From the NCBI RefSeq assembly GCF_021869535.1, contig NW_026262690.1, positions 89,945,995-90,009,994 of the forward strand: 64,000 nucleotides of DNA. Direction: 5' to 3'. A program made the position numbers and the translations under genes. The notes beneath the pieces are model-generated. The model worked only from the letters and a program-made list of their open reading frames with translations, ran no database searches and was not told the DNA's origin. Each line of letters starts with the position of its first letter. Position 1 is the stretch's first letter. This document shows, piece after piece, positions 24,466-37,200 of this stretch. The DNA comes from Mytilus californianus. Taxonomy: Eukaryota > Mollusca > Bivalvia > Mytilida > Mytilidae.

Positions 24466-25059
24466 AAAGAGGCAAATTGGTTAATGTGACGAAGAAACAT
24501 GACTGACTCAATGTAATAAACAGTTACATAAAACATTGATATGACAACTAAAGCATTATAATGTAATAGAAAATAAAACGCCTAAACAATTAGTTTTATA
24601 GAACAAGAGGCTCATTAGAAAAAACGGAAAATTAAGCAATACTTTCACCTTATTTAATCAAGAAAACATGTTCCTCGTAGTATACAATAAAGGAAATAAT
24701 CACAGGTAATTTATTTCGGATCAATATATTTGAAAATGTAAATAAGTAACAAGTTTCATTATTTCCACTTGCATTATTAATATACATTATACACATATAG
24801 TAACATGTTGTACGTTTTAAGAATGGATCAAAAATAAAAATTGGGATAATGTCTAAAATAATGTTTGCTTTTGCACTTTTGAGTTAAAACTAATTTAATA
24901 AAATGTTTTGTGCAATTTACGTTGATAGCTGACTCGGCTAGTAGGCAGCATTTTATTTCAAATCAGGATATGAAATATATATACAGAACACAACATTACT
25001 GAAAGTGAAGGAAAATATTAGTAAAACTTAAGGAGTGACGTGATTTAGAACTTTTCGTA
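24466..25059. other. Noncoding, no gene recognised
   Basis: AT-rich sequence without ORFs or repeats of note. Confidence 0.45.
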
Positions 25060-26475
25060 TGGTGTGAACGTTTGTTCATCGCTTGAAACTATATGGCAAC
25101 CTGTGGTTTACTATTTAGTAATGTTGTTAGATCTCGACCACCCGTCGTGATCTTGCGTTCATACTGAATTTCCTAAATGAAAAATGCTATGGATATGCTC
25201 AACACCCCCAAAAAAAAAACATGAATGAATAAAGGAACCCTCCTATACCGACACATAGCTTTATTTGTAAGGTTTATATTCTTATTTTTAAAGAATGGGA
25301 TAAAAATCTCAAACATTCAAAAACGCCATACCATTTTGCATTTCCAATAAAAACACACACACAAATTGTTAAAATGAATTTAGGTTTCATTTACAAAGTA
25401 AAAAAGCATTAACAGAGAATTTAATATGAACCAGAAAATGATAACGATACTGTAAATGAAAAGTATTTCGGTAATAAAATCTTTTTATAGGTCAATCTAC
25501 TTTTTTTATTTTAACAACAGTATCAAAATGATAAGGTAACACACGAAATAAAAGAAGCTAACTAGACAGAGAAACACGCAAAGACCACGCTATAGAATAT
25601 TATTAAAGTGCAATAAACGACTATCAAAACAAGATTACATAATTACAAAGGTCAGAAAATTATTTAAAAAAAATGGTTTGTTGAAAAAAAAATTGAAAGT
25701 CCGTCATAAGCAAATCGATTTTGACATTTCACTGAATTCGCGAAACATCAAGGAGTTATAAATCCTTTTTTGAACAAATGAACGAATATTTTACTTGTGA
25801 GGCGTGCCAATCATCTCAGATTTAACGATTAAAGTCATACTTGAATAAATAGTTTTAAGGGAAAGGATGAGTACCCTAAGAATTTGATTAAATTGTGTTG
25901 TTGGATCTCGTTCACTCAAAATGATTTTTGATTCACACTGCAATTCTTAAATGAACAGAGCTATGGAATTGTTCTTTCCCCTACGTAATTCATCGAAAAG
26001 CAAATTGTATTGATAAAAAAACCCGCATATATCGAAATACAGCTTGCAGGTTTATATTCTTCAATGGAATGGATAAAAAAGCTGAAACAGAAAAATACAA
26101 GAAACCATTTTGCATTTCAAATAAACAAACAAAATAGTTGTTGATACTGTTAATAGATAGTATGGCTGTATTAAAATCTAACTAGACAAAGAAACACGCA
26201 TAGATTATAAAACATTAAATGCAATAAACAACTTAACAAAACAACATTACATAATTGAAAAGGTCAGAAAATTATTTAAAAAATGGATTGTTGAAAAAAA
26301 GTTGAAAGTCCGTGATAAACAAATCGATTTTGACATTTCACAGAATTCGGGAAATATCAGAGAGTAATTATGAATCCTTTTTTGAATGAATATTTTACTT
26401 GTTGGGCGTGCCAATTATATCAGATGTAAGGAATTAAAGTTACACTCGATTAAATGTTTTTTTAAAGGGAAGGAT
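25060..26475. repeat. Diverged tandem duplication of a unit of roughly 700 bp
   Basis: About 25130-25870 and 25895-26475 share ordered blocks: TTGTTRGATCTCG, AATGCTATGG/AGAGCTATGG, GGTTTATATTCTT, CATACCATTTTGCATTTC, CTAACTAGACA(G/A)AGAAACACGCA, GGTCAGAAAATTATTTAAA, AAATCGATTTTGACATTTCA and GGCGTGCCAAT. The spacing varies through indels. It has no coding potential. Confidence 0.75.
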
Positions 26476-26514
26476 GAATAGCCAAAATTATATTTCGCTG
26501 TATAGTACTTATTT

Positions 26515-27110
26515 CGTATTATGGAATTGAATTCAGGTTTTGCTGGTCTTTGGAGTGTATTTGTGTGTAGGCTAACACTATGTTTACATGATCTTAAACA
26601 TTTGATCTCAAGCATGTATGATGGAGGTTATTCCCTATACACATGTTTTCTGAAATCGGTATAATACTTTGAAAATTGGATAAACATGAAAATTTTGCTA
26701 ATCGGTGCCGTAGTTTGTCTTAAAAAGTAGACAAAATGCGTTACAAATATATTTAAGGGAAACCCTGAACTTGAAAAAAAATATTCCTTTTACAAACCTT
26801 ATTGGAGAAGAAGAAGATAGTATCAAATACCATAGACTAGGTTGTCAATTTAGAATAAAATGTGTTTTTCTTTTCTAATGATATTAGATGTAAAACAACA
26901 AAGACATCTACGTTTGGTTATGAATTGACTATTTCTGTTTATCCTATGCTGCCAATACTTTACTTACTGAACATCAGAAGAAACACACCAATTCCATTTC
27001 AGTCTATGGAGTCAAATTGCTGTTACACATAACTTAAAAAAGTGATTGAAATGATTCAAAATTTGGACACAATATGTCCGGTGTCATTAACATGATTTTC
27101 CTTTTTGACT
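26515..27110 (+). repeat. Duplicated segment, copy 1 (partner 29640-30150)
   Basis: It shares GAATTGAATTCAGGT, TTTTCTGAAATCGGT, AATTGGATAAACATGAAA, GTTTGTCTTAAAA, GCCAATACTTTACT, AAACACACCA and GGTGTCAT..AACATGATTTT with the partner, in order. At 26686 it contains a 14-codon ORF, MKILLIGAVVCLKK, matched by MKVLLTYVGVCLKSK in the partner, so a signal-peptide exon of an old duplicated gene is possible. Confidence 0.7.
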
Positions 27111-28190
27111 TCATTTTTAACACTAAAACGAAAATGTTTAAGAAATTTGTTTATTAATATCAAAGTTGCGTGTATCGTTTCACCTCAATACAACGTTAAT
27201 GACTTTGATGTTCAGTTTTTATTAAAAAACAAATTATTTCTAATGACCAATTTGAAATCGATGAATCTCAAACTTGATTTGTTATCTTTTATGGGTGAAA
27301 TCCACATTTTTGCTACTTCAACGAAAATGTCCCTGCAAACGTGGAATAATTTTAAGGTTATGCTTAAAACATAGCAAAAACAATGCCAACTCCAATGAAT
27401 GGAAAGAAGTTGTGTGTTATTTGTATTGCTGAGTATACATTGAATAGTTATTTTTTATATCAGTATTCTCGTTAAAAATGAAAATATCACCTGATAAATT
27501 TGATGCGTCCAAAACGCGTTTCTACCTCCATCAGAAACGCTCAAACCACAACAAATATGAATGCAAAAATATCATTAATACTCGAATACTCGAAGAGCAA
27601 TTCGACCAAAAGGGACATATAAAATAGCCAACTCCAAAAAAAGGTTAACTTTGTCTTTGTCTTTTTTAAAGCCTATTTTGGCGGCATTGTTTCAAAAAAA
27701 CCTATTTGTGAAAAAAAAAGAAAAACTAGAAAAATTACAGTAATGTATTTGCAGCAAATTAAAAGTGTTGCTAACTTAAAAGCGCTACGGACGCATGAAA
27801 TGTATGAAGTGTTTATTTTATTTCATAGATGCTGGTTGATATGAAAGATCATTGATTCAGTCATCATATGTTAATTAACCACTGAAGACTTTATATGGGT
27901 TATGTATCTTTAACACCTTATTACTATAACTACACATTCTTACATTTGAATGTTTAGTGTGAATGAAAATAACGCTGTATTTATTTTGTGCGTCCAACGC
28001 GATTTTACTGATTTTAATTTTTAAATCGGAAACGCTTAAACCGAGATTTAAACATCAGTTAACAACTGTCGCCTTAATTTACCTTCATTGGCATCGCTCA
28101 AACCCAAAAATTTAAAAGCAAGGGACGTATAAATACGTATAAAATATACGTCTGGTGTGACTAGAAGGGACATTACAAAAAAGAAAAATT
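27111..28190. repeat. Noncoding, relics of the GAAACGCTCAAA repeat
   Basis: Copies at about 27497-27610 (GATGCGTCCAAAACGCGTTT...TCAGAAACGCTCAAAC) and 27985-28150 belong to a family also seen at 35570-35700, 41225-41340 and, reversed, 49960-50040 and 62690-62790. The 89-codon ORF at 27105-27374 has no domain. Confidence 0.6.
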
Positions 28191-28530
28191 CATATAAGTA
28201 TAAAAATAAGGAGACGTGGTATGATTGCCAATGAGACAACTATCCACCAAAGTTCAAATAAAGTGGATGTAAGCAATTATAGGCAACCGTACGGCCTTCA
28301 ACAGTGAGAAAAACCCATACCGCATAGTCGGCTATAAAATGCCCCGACAAGGAAAATATGAAACAATTCAATTGAGAATACCAATGGCCTAACTTATAAC
28401 AAAACAATTTACGAAAACCAAATATGACAGACGCGAACCAACTTCAACCACTGAACTACAGGCTCCTGACTTGGACAGGCACATTAAGAATGTGGCGGGG
28501 TTAAACATAAGGTCAACTTTGCCTGAGGGA
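28190..28530 (-). repeat. Dispersed repeat (ATTGCCAATGAGACAACT family), longest copy
   Basis: AAGGAGACGTGGTATGATTG...GAGACAACTATCCACCAAAG...GGCAACCGTACGGCCTTCAA...CAGGCTCCTGACTTGGACAG...GGCGGGGTTAAACATAAG. Other copies are at 50770-51060, 55605-55755, 57860-57945 and, reversed, 63880-63930. Confidence 0.85.
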
Positions 28531-29639
28531 GTTTGAACATTATTTTTTAATAATGTATTATTTTATCAACGGGGAATGTTAGAATTATATCTAATTAATC
28601 TTGTGAGTACAGAAGCACTGAATACTGAGCTGATGATACCCTCGGGTACAAACAGTTTACCAGGGTGGGTATCGACCGAGTGCTAGGAAATGAAAATGTA
28701 TTTCGTGCGTCCGCAAAAAATCATATCGTGTATACATAGTAAACCTGTTTGTTGAAAAAGTAGGAAATATACTTTTCCTAACCTGTTACTGATATATATA
28801 TATATATATATATCAGAGAATTTAATCAGTTTAAAAAGAAGGTTCGATAAGGCTCCAGTATGGCCTCTGTTTCTAGCTAAATTTTCAAATTACGATTTAT
28901 TGGTGAAAATCACATAGCTAAATTAAGGAGACAGTAGTTTACCGGTGTTCAAATCTCGTAAATCGACGAGGAAGGGACAACTCACGGTAACAAACTTTGG
29001 ATTGATGTAAAGCAACTGCAAGTCTAGTAATACTAGCATCATAGGATCATTATTTTGTAATATAATTACAATAAAATACTAATAGTATGTATACGGAGAC
29101 TTCTGAATAAGATATTTTGCTATTGGAATTTAGATTGATGTTGGAATGCGTGGATGTTAGGTGTCACTTTTATACAAAACATGTGTACGGGCGCCTAACC
29201 CTCCCAAAGCACAAAAACAAGTAACAAAACATTACAGGCACAAAGTGCAGTTCTGAGAGTACTCCCAGTTACTGAAATCAATTTAAAATCCAATAAAAAC
29301 TAAACAAAAAATCAAGCTTATAAGACTAAAATGTCAATCAAGATGTAGGCAGCTCTCAAAAGCAAAAAAACGCCATACATTACAGGCATAGGGACACATT
29401 CTACTGCAGGTTATTCTTCTTAGAGTAAGTCTCGTGACCTCAGTTCCAATTACTCTTTTATGAAGGAAACGGTTGTTTTAATTTGACTGTTAGCTGTGGG
29501 TTAAGTATTGATTCTAGTTGATTTGGTACACCTATATTACTAGTATCAAAATTAAAGAATTACATGTTTAGAATTTCATATCTTTTAAAAAGTTCTCTCG
29601 ACTGCCTTTATATTCAACGATACATTTTGAATTTAAATT
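28531..29639. other. Noncoding, TA microsatellite and repeat relic
   Basis: A perfect TA run bounded by G and C (GATATAT...ATATC, about 28792-28814) and a repeat relic at 28925-29000 (GACAGTAGTTTACCGGTGTT...CGGTAACAAAC) are the only structures seen. Confidence 0.5.
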
Positions 29640-30150
29640 TTAAGTTTATAAAGTAATTGAATTCAGGTGTTGCTGTTCTTTTAAGTCTATTTGTGTGTAT
29701 GCTTGTTTTTACATGTTCGGGTTCGTAAACTTTTATTCTAAGGCATGTTTGTTGAAGGTTTTTCCAAAACCACGTGTCTTTTACTGAAATCGGTTAAATA
29801 ATTGGCAAAATTGGATAAACATGAAAGTTTTGCTTACCTATGTCGGGGTTTGTCTTAAAAGTAAATAAGATGCATTAAAATATATTTATTGCAAACCCAG
29901 AACTTGGAATAATATATTTCTTTTATGAACCTTATCGGAAGTAGATAAGGAGATATCAAATGCAATAGACTATTTATGTGTATGTTATGCCGCCAATACT
30001 TTACTGAAAACAAAGGAAACACACCAGCACCATTTATGTCTGAGTGTGGAGTAAAATTGCTATTACATATAACTTTTTAAAAAGGGATTGAAATGATTCA
30101 AACTTTTGACATAATATTTCTGGTGTCATCAACATGATTTTTAATTTTGA
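29640..30150 (+). repeat. Duplicated segment, copy 2 (partner 26515-27110)
   Basis: It is a diverged copy lying about 3.1 kb downstream of its partner. The start-codon region at 29819 is kept, followed by CTTAAAAGTAAATAAG, where AAAAG/GTAAAT-like text could be a donor. No downstream exon was recognised. Confidence 0.65.
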
Positions 30151-31234
30151 TATACATATAAAACGTCTCGATATTAGTCAACAATCTTTCTAACGAGGGC
30201 GCTGGATCGGTATGGTAAACGATACTGTACACAATAAATAAATTATATATACGCCTAAAAAGTGTACAAAACAAGACTAGTTTTTAAAAAAGGAAACAAT
30301 AGATATAAGTATCTATAAATATTTCAAATAAAAGATATCTTTCATGCTGATCATGGTGATTTTAAATGAATGATATCAATCTATTCTGATTTAACTAAAG
30401 CAATCTTCAACGTTATACAAATTAAAAACCGAACCACGCTTGTATAATTCTAAAATTTCAAAGTAGACGGAACGTATTGACTGAGATATATATGTAAACG
30501 ATATACGATGGAGCATTAAAAAATGACCAGAATTTAAATAGATATTGTTAACATTTGCGTCTTAGCACTGTGTGTTATAAAACAATACCTATCTGACTTA
30601 AATAATTAGTATATTGGACCATGCGTTCAATGTTTCCTAATTGTGGTTGAAATCTAGACGATTATATTTAATTTTCACCCAAATAGGGCGCTCACTGAAT
30701 TTACTTTAAAATCTAAACATTATGCAAAAATCACTGTCAAGTCGATTCAATATTCGTTGTCTTCTAAACGACCGGCAATTGTTTCTTCAATATACGATTA
30801 CACCATGGATTTAGATTTTTTTTTAACTATAACTAAATGTTTGACAAAACACGTACTTAGTCATGTAAATTTAAAAAAAAAAGATAATGTTTAAAGGTAC
30901 TATAAAATACACGATTTGAAGCAACTGTACAATAATTTTGACATATAAACCATTTTGTTTTGTTTGAATGTGTCAATATACAGCCAATATGTTACTTATT
31001 ATTTACGTCTCCTTTAAATTAGCCATACAAATTATCATTACAAATTGAACCTTTTCATTTTACTTAATTATTCATATGCAGAACTATTTGACCACGACTT
31101 ATTACCTTGCATTTATTGCAGCCGTGAAATTGTATATTACAAAAAACTTACAAGAAACACGTTTTCTTATGTGTTCATTAAATAAGGTGTAAGCAAGGTT
31201 TAATTTTCCGTGGTTTCTAATGAGATTTTTAAAG
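30151..31234. other. Upstream region of the secreted repeat protein gene
   Basis: No exon, repeat family or regulatory array was recognised apart from the TATA box that follows. Confidence 0.4.
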
Positions 31235-31280
31235 TATAAAACTCAAGTTGTAACATTCTTACTCTACAGTCAAATCAAAA
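31235..31280 (+). promoter_or_regulatory. TATA box and short leader of the secreted repeat protein gene
   Basis: TATAAA at 31235-31240 lies 41 nt before the ATG, which would put transcription start near 31265 in the TACAGTCAAA stretch and give a leader of about 15 nt. An alternative reading is that CATTCTTACTCTACAG (31254-31269) is a splice acceptor for an upstream untranslated exon. Sequence alone does not decide between them. Confidence 0.5.
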
Positions 31281-31329
31281 ATGTTTTGGACTATAGTACA
31301 CTGTTTGGTTATACTGTGTATAGCTTTTG
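31281..31329 (+). CDS. Exon 1 of the secreted repeat protein: signal peptide
   Basis: The 49-nt coding part holds 16 codons plus one base. After the start Met and an aromatic pair comes a hydrophobic core (IVHCLVILCIAF), and the exon stops at a GTAAGT donor. Small, Gly-proximal residues at the junction fit signal peptidase cleavage near the exon boundary. An ATG in context TCAAAAATG is the only one suitable; it sits 41 nt after a TATAAA. The link to exon 2 rests on matching phase and distance (7.7 kb intron), so another downstream partner exon cannot be excluded. Confidence 0.75.
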
Positions 31330-31342
31330 GTAAGTAATTGTT

Positions 31343-31386
<44 letters not shown>

Positions 31387-34185
31387 GCTTCTTAAAATGA
31401 TAATATTCAACCAGTTCAGAAGCAATGTTTAATTCAGATACGTTAGTGTATAAAATTTTTTTTATTAATATTCTAAAATTTGTTTGCTGAATTTTCCTTA
31501 AAAATTTTGAATATATCACTTTTAAAATGATATGTCTTCATCAGGTACCGCAACACTTAAAGACCATTATGACCAAAAAGAACAAAAAATTAATAGCCAA
31601 ATCCATCTAAAATCAGCTTTACCTGAGGGAGTCGGAACGTTAGTTTCTTAAAAACTTCTAAATCTGGTGACAGCCAAACCATTTTTATATCACTGTTACG
31701 TCATGAAAATATCAAAATTGATATATTTGTCATACATTGACCATTTTTTGCGATATTAAACATAAGCCCCAGTCATACTCTAACAGGTGTTTTACAAAAT
31801 AAAGAAATCTGTATAGCAGTTTGTGTTTATGGTTAAGCAGTTGTACACAATTAATGATAAAACATCTTAAAAGAGGCTCAATTGGCCTTTTTGCACCTTT
31901 TCCTTAAATACAAGAGGTTTGAAGATATAAAACAAATATGTTAGAAACGTGTCACACGTTGAAATATTTTATAAAAATTCTAGCATGAATTATGCCTTTG
32001 TTATATTCTGTCTCATGTTCAAATTTTCTGTCTCTTTTTCAAATCTTCTGCCTCTTTTTCAAATCTTCTGTCTTTTTTTCAAATCTTCTGCCTCTTTTTC
32101 AAGTTTTCTGCCTCTTTTTCAAATCTTCTGCCTCTTTTTAAATTTTCCTCTTTTTCAAATCTTCAGTCTCTTTTCAAATCATCTACCTCTTTTTCAAATC
32201 TTCTGCCTCTTTTTTAAATTTTCCTCTTTTTCAAATCTTCAGTCTCTTTTCAAATCTTCTACCTCTTTTTCAAATCTTCTGCCTCTTTTTTAAATTTTCC
32301 TCTTTTCAACTCTTGAGCCTCTTTTCATGTCTTTTGCTTCTCAATCACGTAGTGCTTCAAAGTTTTTTAACAGTAATTTACTGTCATCTATTATTTATAT
32401 AATGCGCTATAATAACATTAACCGTACCAATTTTACTGCACTAGGTGAGCATTTCGACAATTAATGTCTCTTCAGTGATGTTCGAGACCAAATATAAAAC
32501 AAATATGTTAGAAACGTGTCATAAAAAAAAAAAAGTTAGAAGACTTTTTGTAATGTAGTTCTTTATCAAATCTGTACCATCCTAACTTATACATCTTACA
32601 GATCTGTTGACATAAAAATCATCCACCCTTGATATGGGGCCAATTTTGATCGTTAGAAACCCTACTCCTTTCATGGAAATGCAGCTTTTATTTAACAGTT
32701 CTTTGTGACGTTAACATTAATTAGCTTAGTTTAACTCACCTTTAAAAGTTTTGAATAGTTTCTGATCGACAAACAGTATCGTCACTTGTCATTTTATATT
32801 TGAACGGACGATATCGCTATTGGAATGATGTCATCTCTATTGCAATCCTTGATTTTGAAAAAAAAACCTTGACGTTTTCAGACAAAGCAATATCTAAGCT
32901 TGCTTTAGATAACACATTTCTTTCAGTTCGGTGTATGTTGCTATTTTCAAGTGGCATCAATTCTCGATCAACCTAGATTTGGAGACCGAATTTACGACAA
33001 AATGACGACGAGCTTTGTACTTTTGACGCATCTTCTTCTCGTCGTGTTACTTAAATTTAAATTGTGACATTTCTAAACGCAGAGTTTAACTTCAGATATC
33101 AGGTTTCTATTTGCTCTTATTTATGTAGCATGACTTCTACAGTGAACTGTTGCGAGTGAATATCTGGTTTTACATGGTATTTTATTGAGGCACCTAATTC
33201 TCACACCATGTGCAGTGGTCGCGATATCGACTGGTCTCACTCACATTTGTCAGTATATACTTGGACTTACAGTATTTTAATTAACAAAAGTATTCGGCCT
33301 TTATATCTTCTTAAAATGATTAGGAGCAAAACCTTTAAATACAGATAACATATTGTACTCCTTTCTGCCTTTTAACTCCAAAAATACAGGTGTAAACTTG
33401 AAGTATGCGATTTTTATATTGTGCCTGAATATCTTCTCCTGGTATCTTGCTCATATTATGATCGAATATTCAAATAATTGTGCATGTCACCATTTAATTC
33501 GGTATCAATTTTGCTGTTCGCGTTCAAGCACTGTCGATTTCGATGCAAAACAAACACAACGACCGGGGATTAAAATAGAATTCATAAGAGTTAACATCAA
33601 ATTGAAGGATAGAATCAATATATCATAGTAGCTAAAGTTTAAAAACAGTATTTTTATTCGTAGTTGATCTCGACTAGTATCGCATTTCAACTTGATTTTA
33701 TAACTCTTTCAAAAAGATTTTATATTTTCTGAAAAGAACGAGTGTTGTATGTGTAAACACCATATGCAGTTAGAGATGCTTACCTAAAATAAAAAAAAAT
33801 TGAAATATAACTAACAAATAATAGATAAATACAGCAATTATCTGCATGTGATCTGATGTATTTCTGTCAAGGTTTGTAATTTTCCAATTATAAACAAATG
33901 TAAACGAAACTCGAGTCTGGCGTACCACATTACAAGTCCGTTATCTCTGATAAGATTTTTAACTGTTAAAAATATTCTTCCAATATACTAATGGCCCGAT
34001 TTTCCTTATTAGTTAAATCCAATTCTATAGAGCTAACCCTAACTTTAAGCAACCTTTTTTATTCTACACGAATATTTTCAAATGGAGATTCTTAATATAT
34101 AAAAATATAACTCAGTGATGCGTAAGTAAATTTCTTATAACTGGCTGCCGAAGAGCACGTAGACGCAAAACTATTTCAATGGACC

Positions 34186-34216
<31 letters not shown>

Positions 34217-37200
34217 ATCTGAACTCGCATATATATATATAAGCAAAAGCAAAAGTATAAAATATCGAACGAACTGCGATAAGTGGGTTGAAAATATGAT
34301 TACCATTCGACCTGTCGTTTAGGCTTAGAAATAGACAACCCTTTTTCTTGAAATTTCGTCACCATCTTAAAATGCGGTTCATGTTTATTTATCAAACAAC
34401 CGTACTTTTTGGAACTATTTTTTAAGACTTTGAACACTTGTCATCGATAAACGGTAGGCTCAGAAAAAATAGAACTACTTGTTTATCGATTATATATATT
34501 GATATTAATATTATATTAAAACTAAAGGAGGTTAACAAATATGTCATTACTATTAATAAATGGAAAAGATGATATAATCTGGAAGTTTCAGCACATAAAT
34601 GTCAGTTATATTCAATGAGACGACGTAAAACTGACGAAACAAGCTCCTTTACATATAGTTTATCAACATCAAGTATGAGCCAAGATCTTGCCCAAAAAAT
34701 GTATTTTACCTACATTAACATCATTGAATTAGTCATCTTGTTTCTAAATTTCTTTTGGGTAAGGTTGTGGGTCATATCTAAAAAGTAATGGAAAGAATTC
34801 TAAACGAGGCTATTTTTGGCAGTTTTGCTATTTTTCGTTGAAAAAGGAACTTGGTAGCCTTTAAGCAGAAATTTTAAAAAGACTTTGAAAATATAGACAT
34901 TGATGTTTTGTGAACTTTTATGTTTGATTTGATAGATTTTTGGTACGTTTAGATTTCAGTATTCCGGACTAAAATAGTGGCATTATTATACCTTCCCCTT
35001 TTGTAAAGAAATATTCTCAACACAGAAAGCCCAATAAATACGCCAGCCAAACTGCAATACCTTCAATCTAAACTGTGTCTTAAAGATTTTATAGATGATT
35101 GGTCTTAAAATACATATATTAATAATATTAGTTTAGACCTAGATATTGTGAACAGGACATTCATTTTGCATAAACTATTATTTAATTCTTAAATCAATTG
35201 CACGCCTAGTTTGTATAATATATGAACGAATTTTGTTCCCTACCGTACGTTGACGGTACGTTTCACCAGACATATTTAGGAGAAACAGAGTATGGTTACA
35301 ATGATATTAAATATAACAGTAAATGAGACGACTTTGCTGCAGGTAATTTCATCAAAACAACCCATACGATCGATAAACACGGCAGATAATATGATAATGA
35401 TGACGTAAACGAACATGGCCAGAAAAAAGATGTCATCAAAACAAAACTGAACTTGATCTAATGCATTATGTGCACATTTCCAAAATTTTATTCAAAAATA
35501 TTATTATTCGCAACATTGGAAATCAAAATGTATCAAGAGAATAAAACGAAAAAAATGCTTCATAAATTTGGTGTGTCCGATCTGAATTTTCCTTCATCAG
35601 AAACGCTGAAAATTCCAAAAAAAAAAAAATCCAAGGATGTATAAATATTTGTACACTATAGGAGCTGTAGGACCAAAAGGAACAAAAAAATAGCCAAATC
35701 CATCTAATGTCAACTGTGACTATTTTGTTTTTCTTTGTCTAAATAGTTTTTTGTTTTTATAGTGATTAAGATTATAACACAATGTTGTCAGGAATATGAC
35801 AGTTGTTTTCCGTTTGTTTTGTGTGTTTGAGCTTTTGATTTTGCCATTTTATAAGGGATTTCCGATGATTTGAATTTTCATTGGAGTTTGGTATTTTTGA
35901 TATTTTACTTTTGATTGCTGTACCCCTATTTTTGACATTTTTACCTATTATGTCTGTTTGTTTTGCTCACACATTGTTGTCAATATAAAAGAATTATATA
36001 TGACTGCCATACATGTGAGAGGTTTAGCTAGCTATAAAACCAGGTTTAATCCACAATTTTCTACACAAGGAAATGCTTGTACCAAATCAGGAATACGACA
36101 GTTGTTTTCGATTCGTTTGATGTGTTTGAGCTTTTGATTTTGCCATTTGAGAAGGGACTTTCCGTTTTGAGTTTTTCTTGGAGTTCGGTATTTTTGTTAA
36201 TTTACTTTTGACTATAAACCAGTCATGAAAGGAATGACCATAAGAATCATTTTGTACTTAAATGATCTTATTTTGATATCGAAACTTCAGAAACATTTCT
36301 GTTGGAAAAAAGATGCAAAATTGATTGAAACACTGATGTAGTTTTTGTTTTCTCTTTTGGTCTAATGTTTAGTTAAGTACTCTTTAAAGATATTAGCGAT
36401 ACGGATTTCTAATCCTTTTCGAACACCGATGCCGAGAAATATATTTTTCAAAATATGCATATATATTATACTTTATACTCGATTGCAATATCACGGCTAA
36501 AAAAGAAATTTGATTCGTATCTTTGAGAGGGGATATGAGTCTACATCGCTGTGAACAAAAACGAAAATTCATATGGAAATAAATGTTGAAATCAATTATC
36601 TCCAGTATAATATAATTGTTATTCGGGTTTCACAGGGGATATTTGTCTTGTATTTTCTTGTTAGTGCCCTATATCCCTTCGCCTGACGACTCGGGATGTA
36701 TAACACTGGCAGAGAATATGAGCCTTTATCTTACCTCCTATACATTTCTTGGAATATAATTGGTTAAAAGCAACCGCGTGGATACCGTGTATATTTCATA
36801 TGGGGTAAGAAGATGTGGTTTATTTCAATACACGGTTAGTAATGGTATTACATCCCTTTGTAAAAACAACACGGCAGTGAAGAAAAATCTGAAAGGTTTC
36901 AACAGACGAATAAATTGGTGATTAACGATTGAAGTAAATGCACATTAAAAGCTATCAAGTTGTTATTGTTGACATTTGTTTTTGTATAGACCAATGGAAG
37001 TATGTTCTTAATATTGAAGACTTGATCACTTTGATAGACCACTAGTATTAAAATACACCTGTGACGTAAATCTTTTGCTCAAACTTTCTATTATTTTTCA
37101 GGAATGGAGAGTTATTTTCTATTGTCCATCTTCATTCATCCGGACGTTTTGCCCTTTGGGTATTTCCATGGGCACTTTCTAAAAAAGTGTTCATCCATGG

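Noticed and set aside
31949-32293. 114-codon Phe/Ser-rich ORF
   Set aside because: It is the translation of a 20-bp minisatellite.
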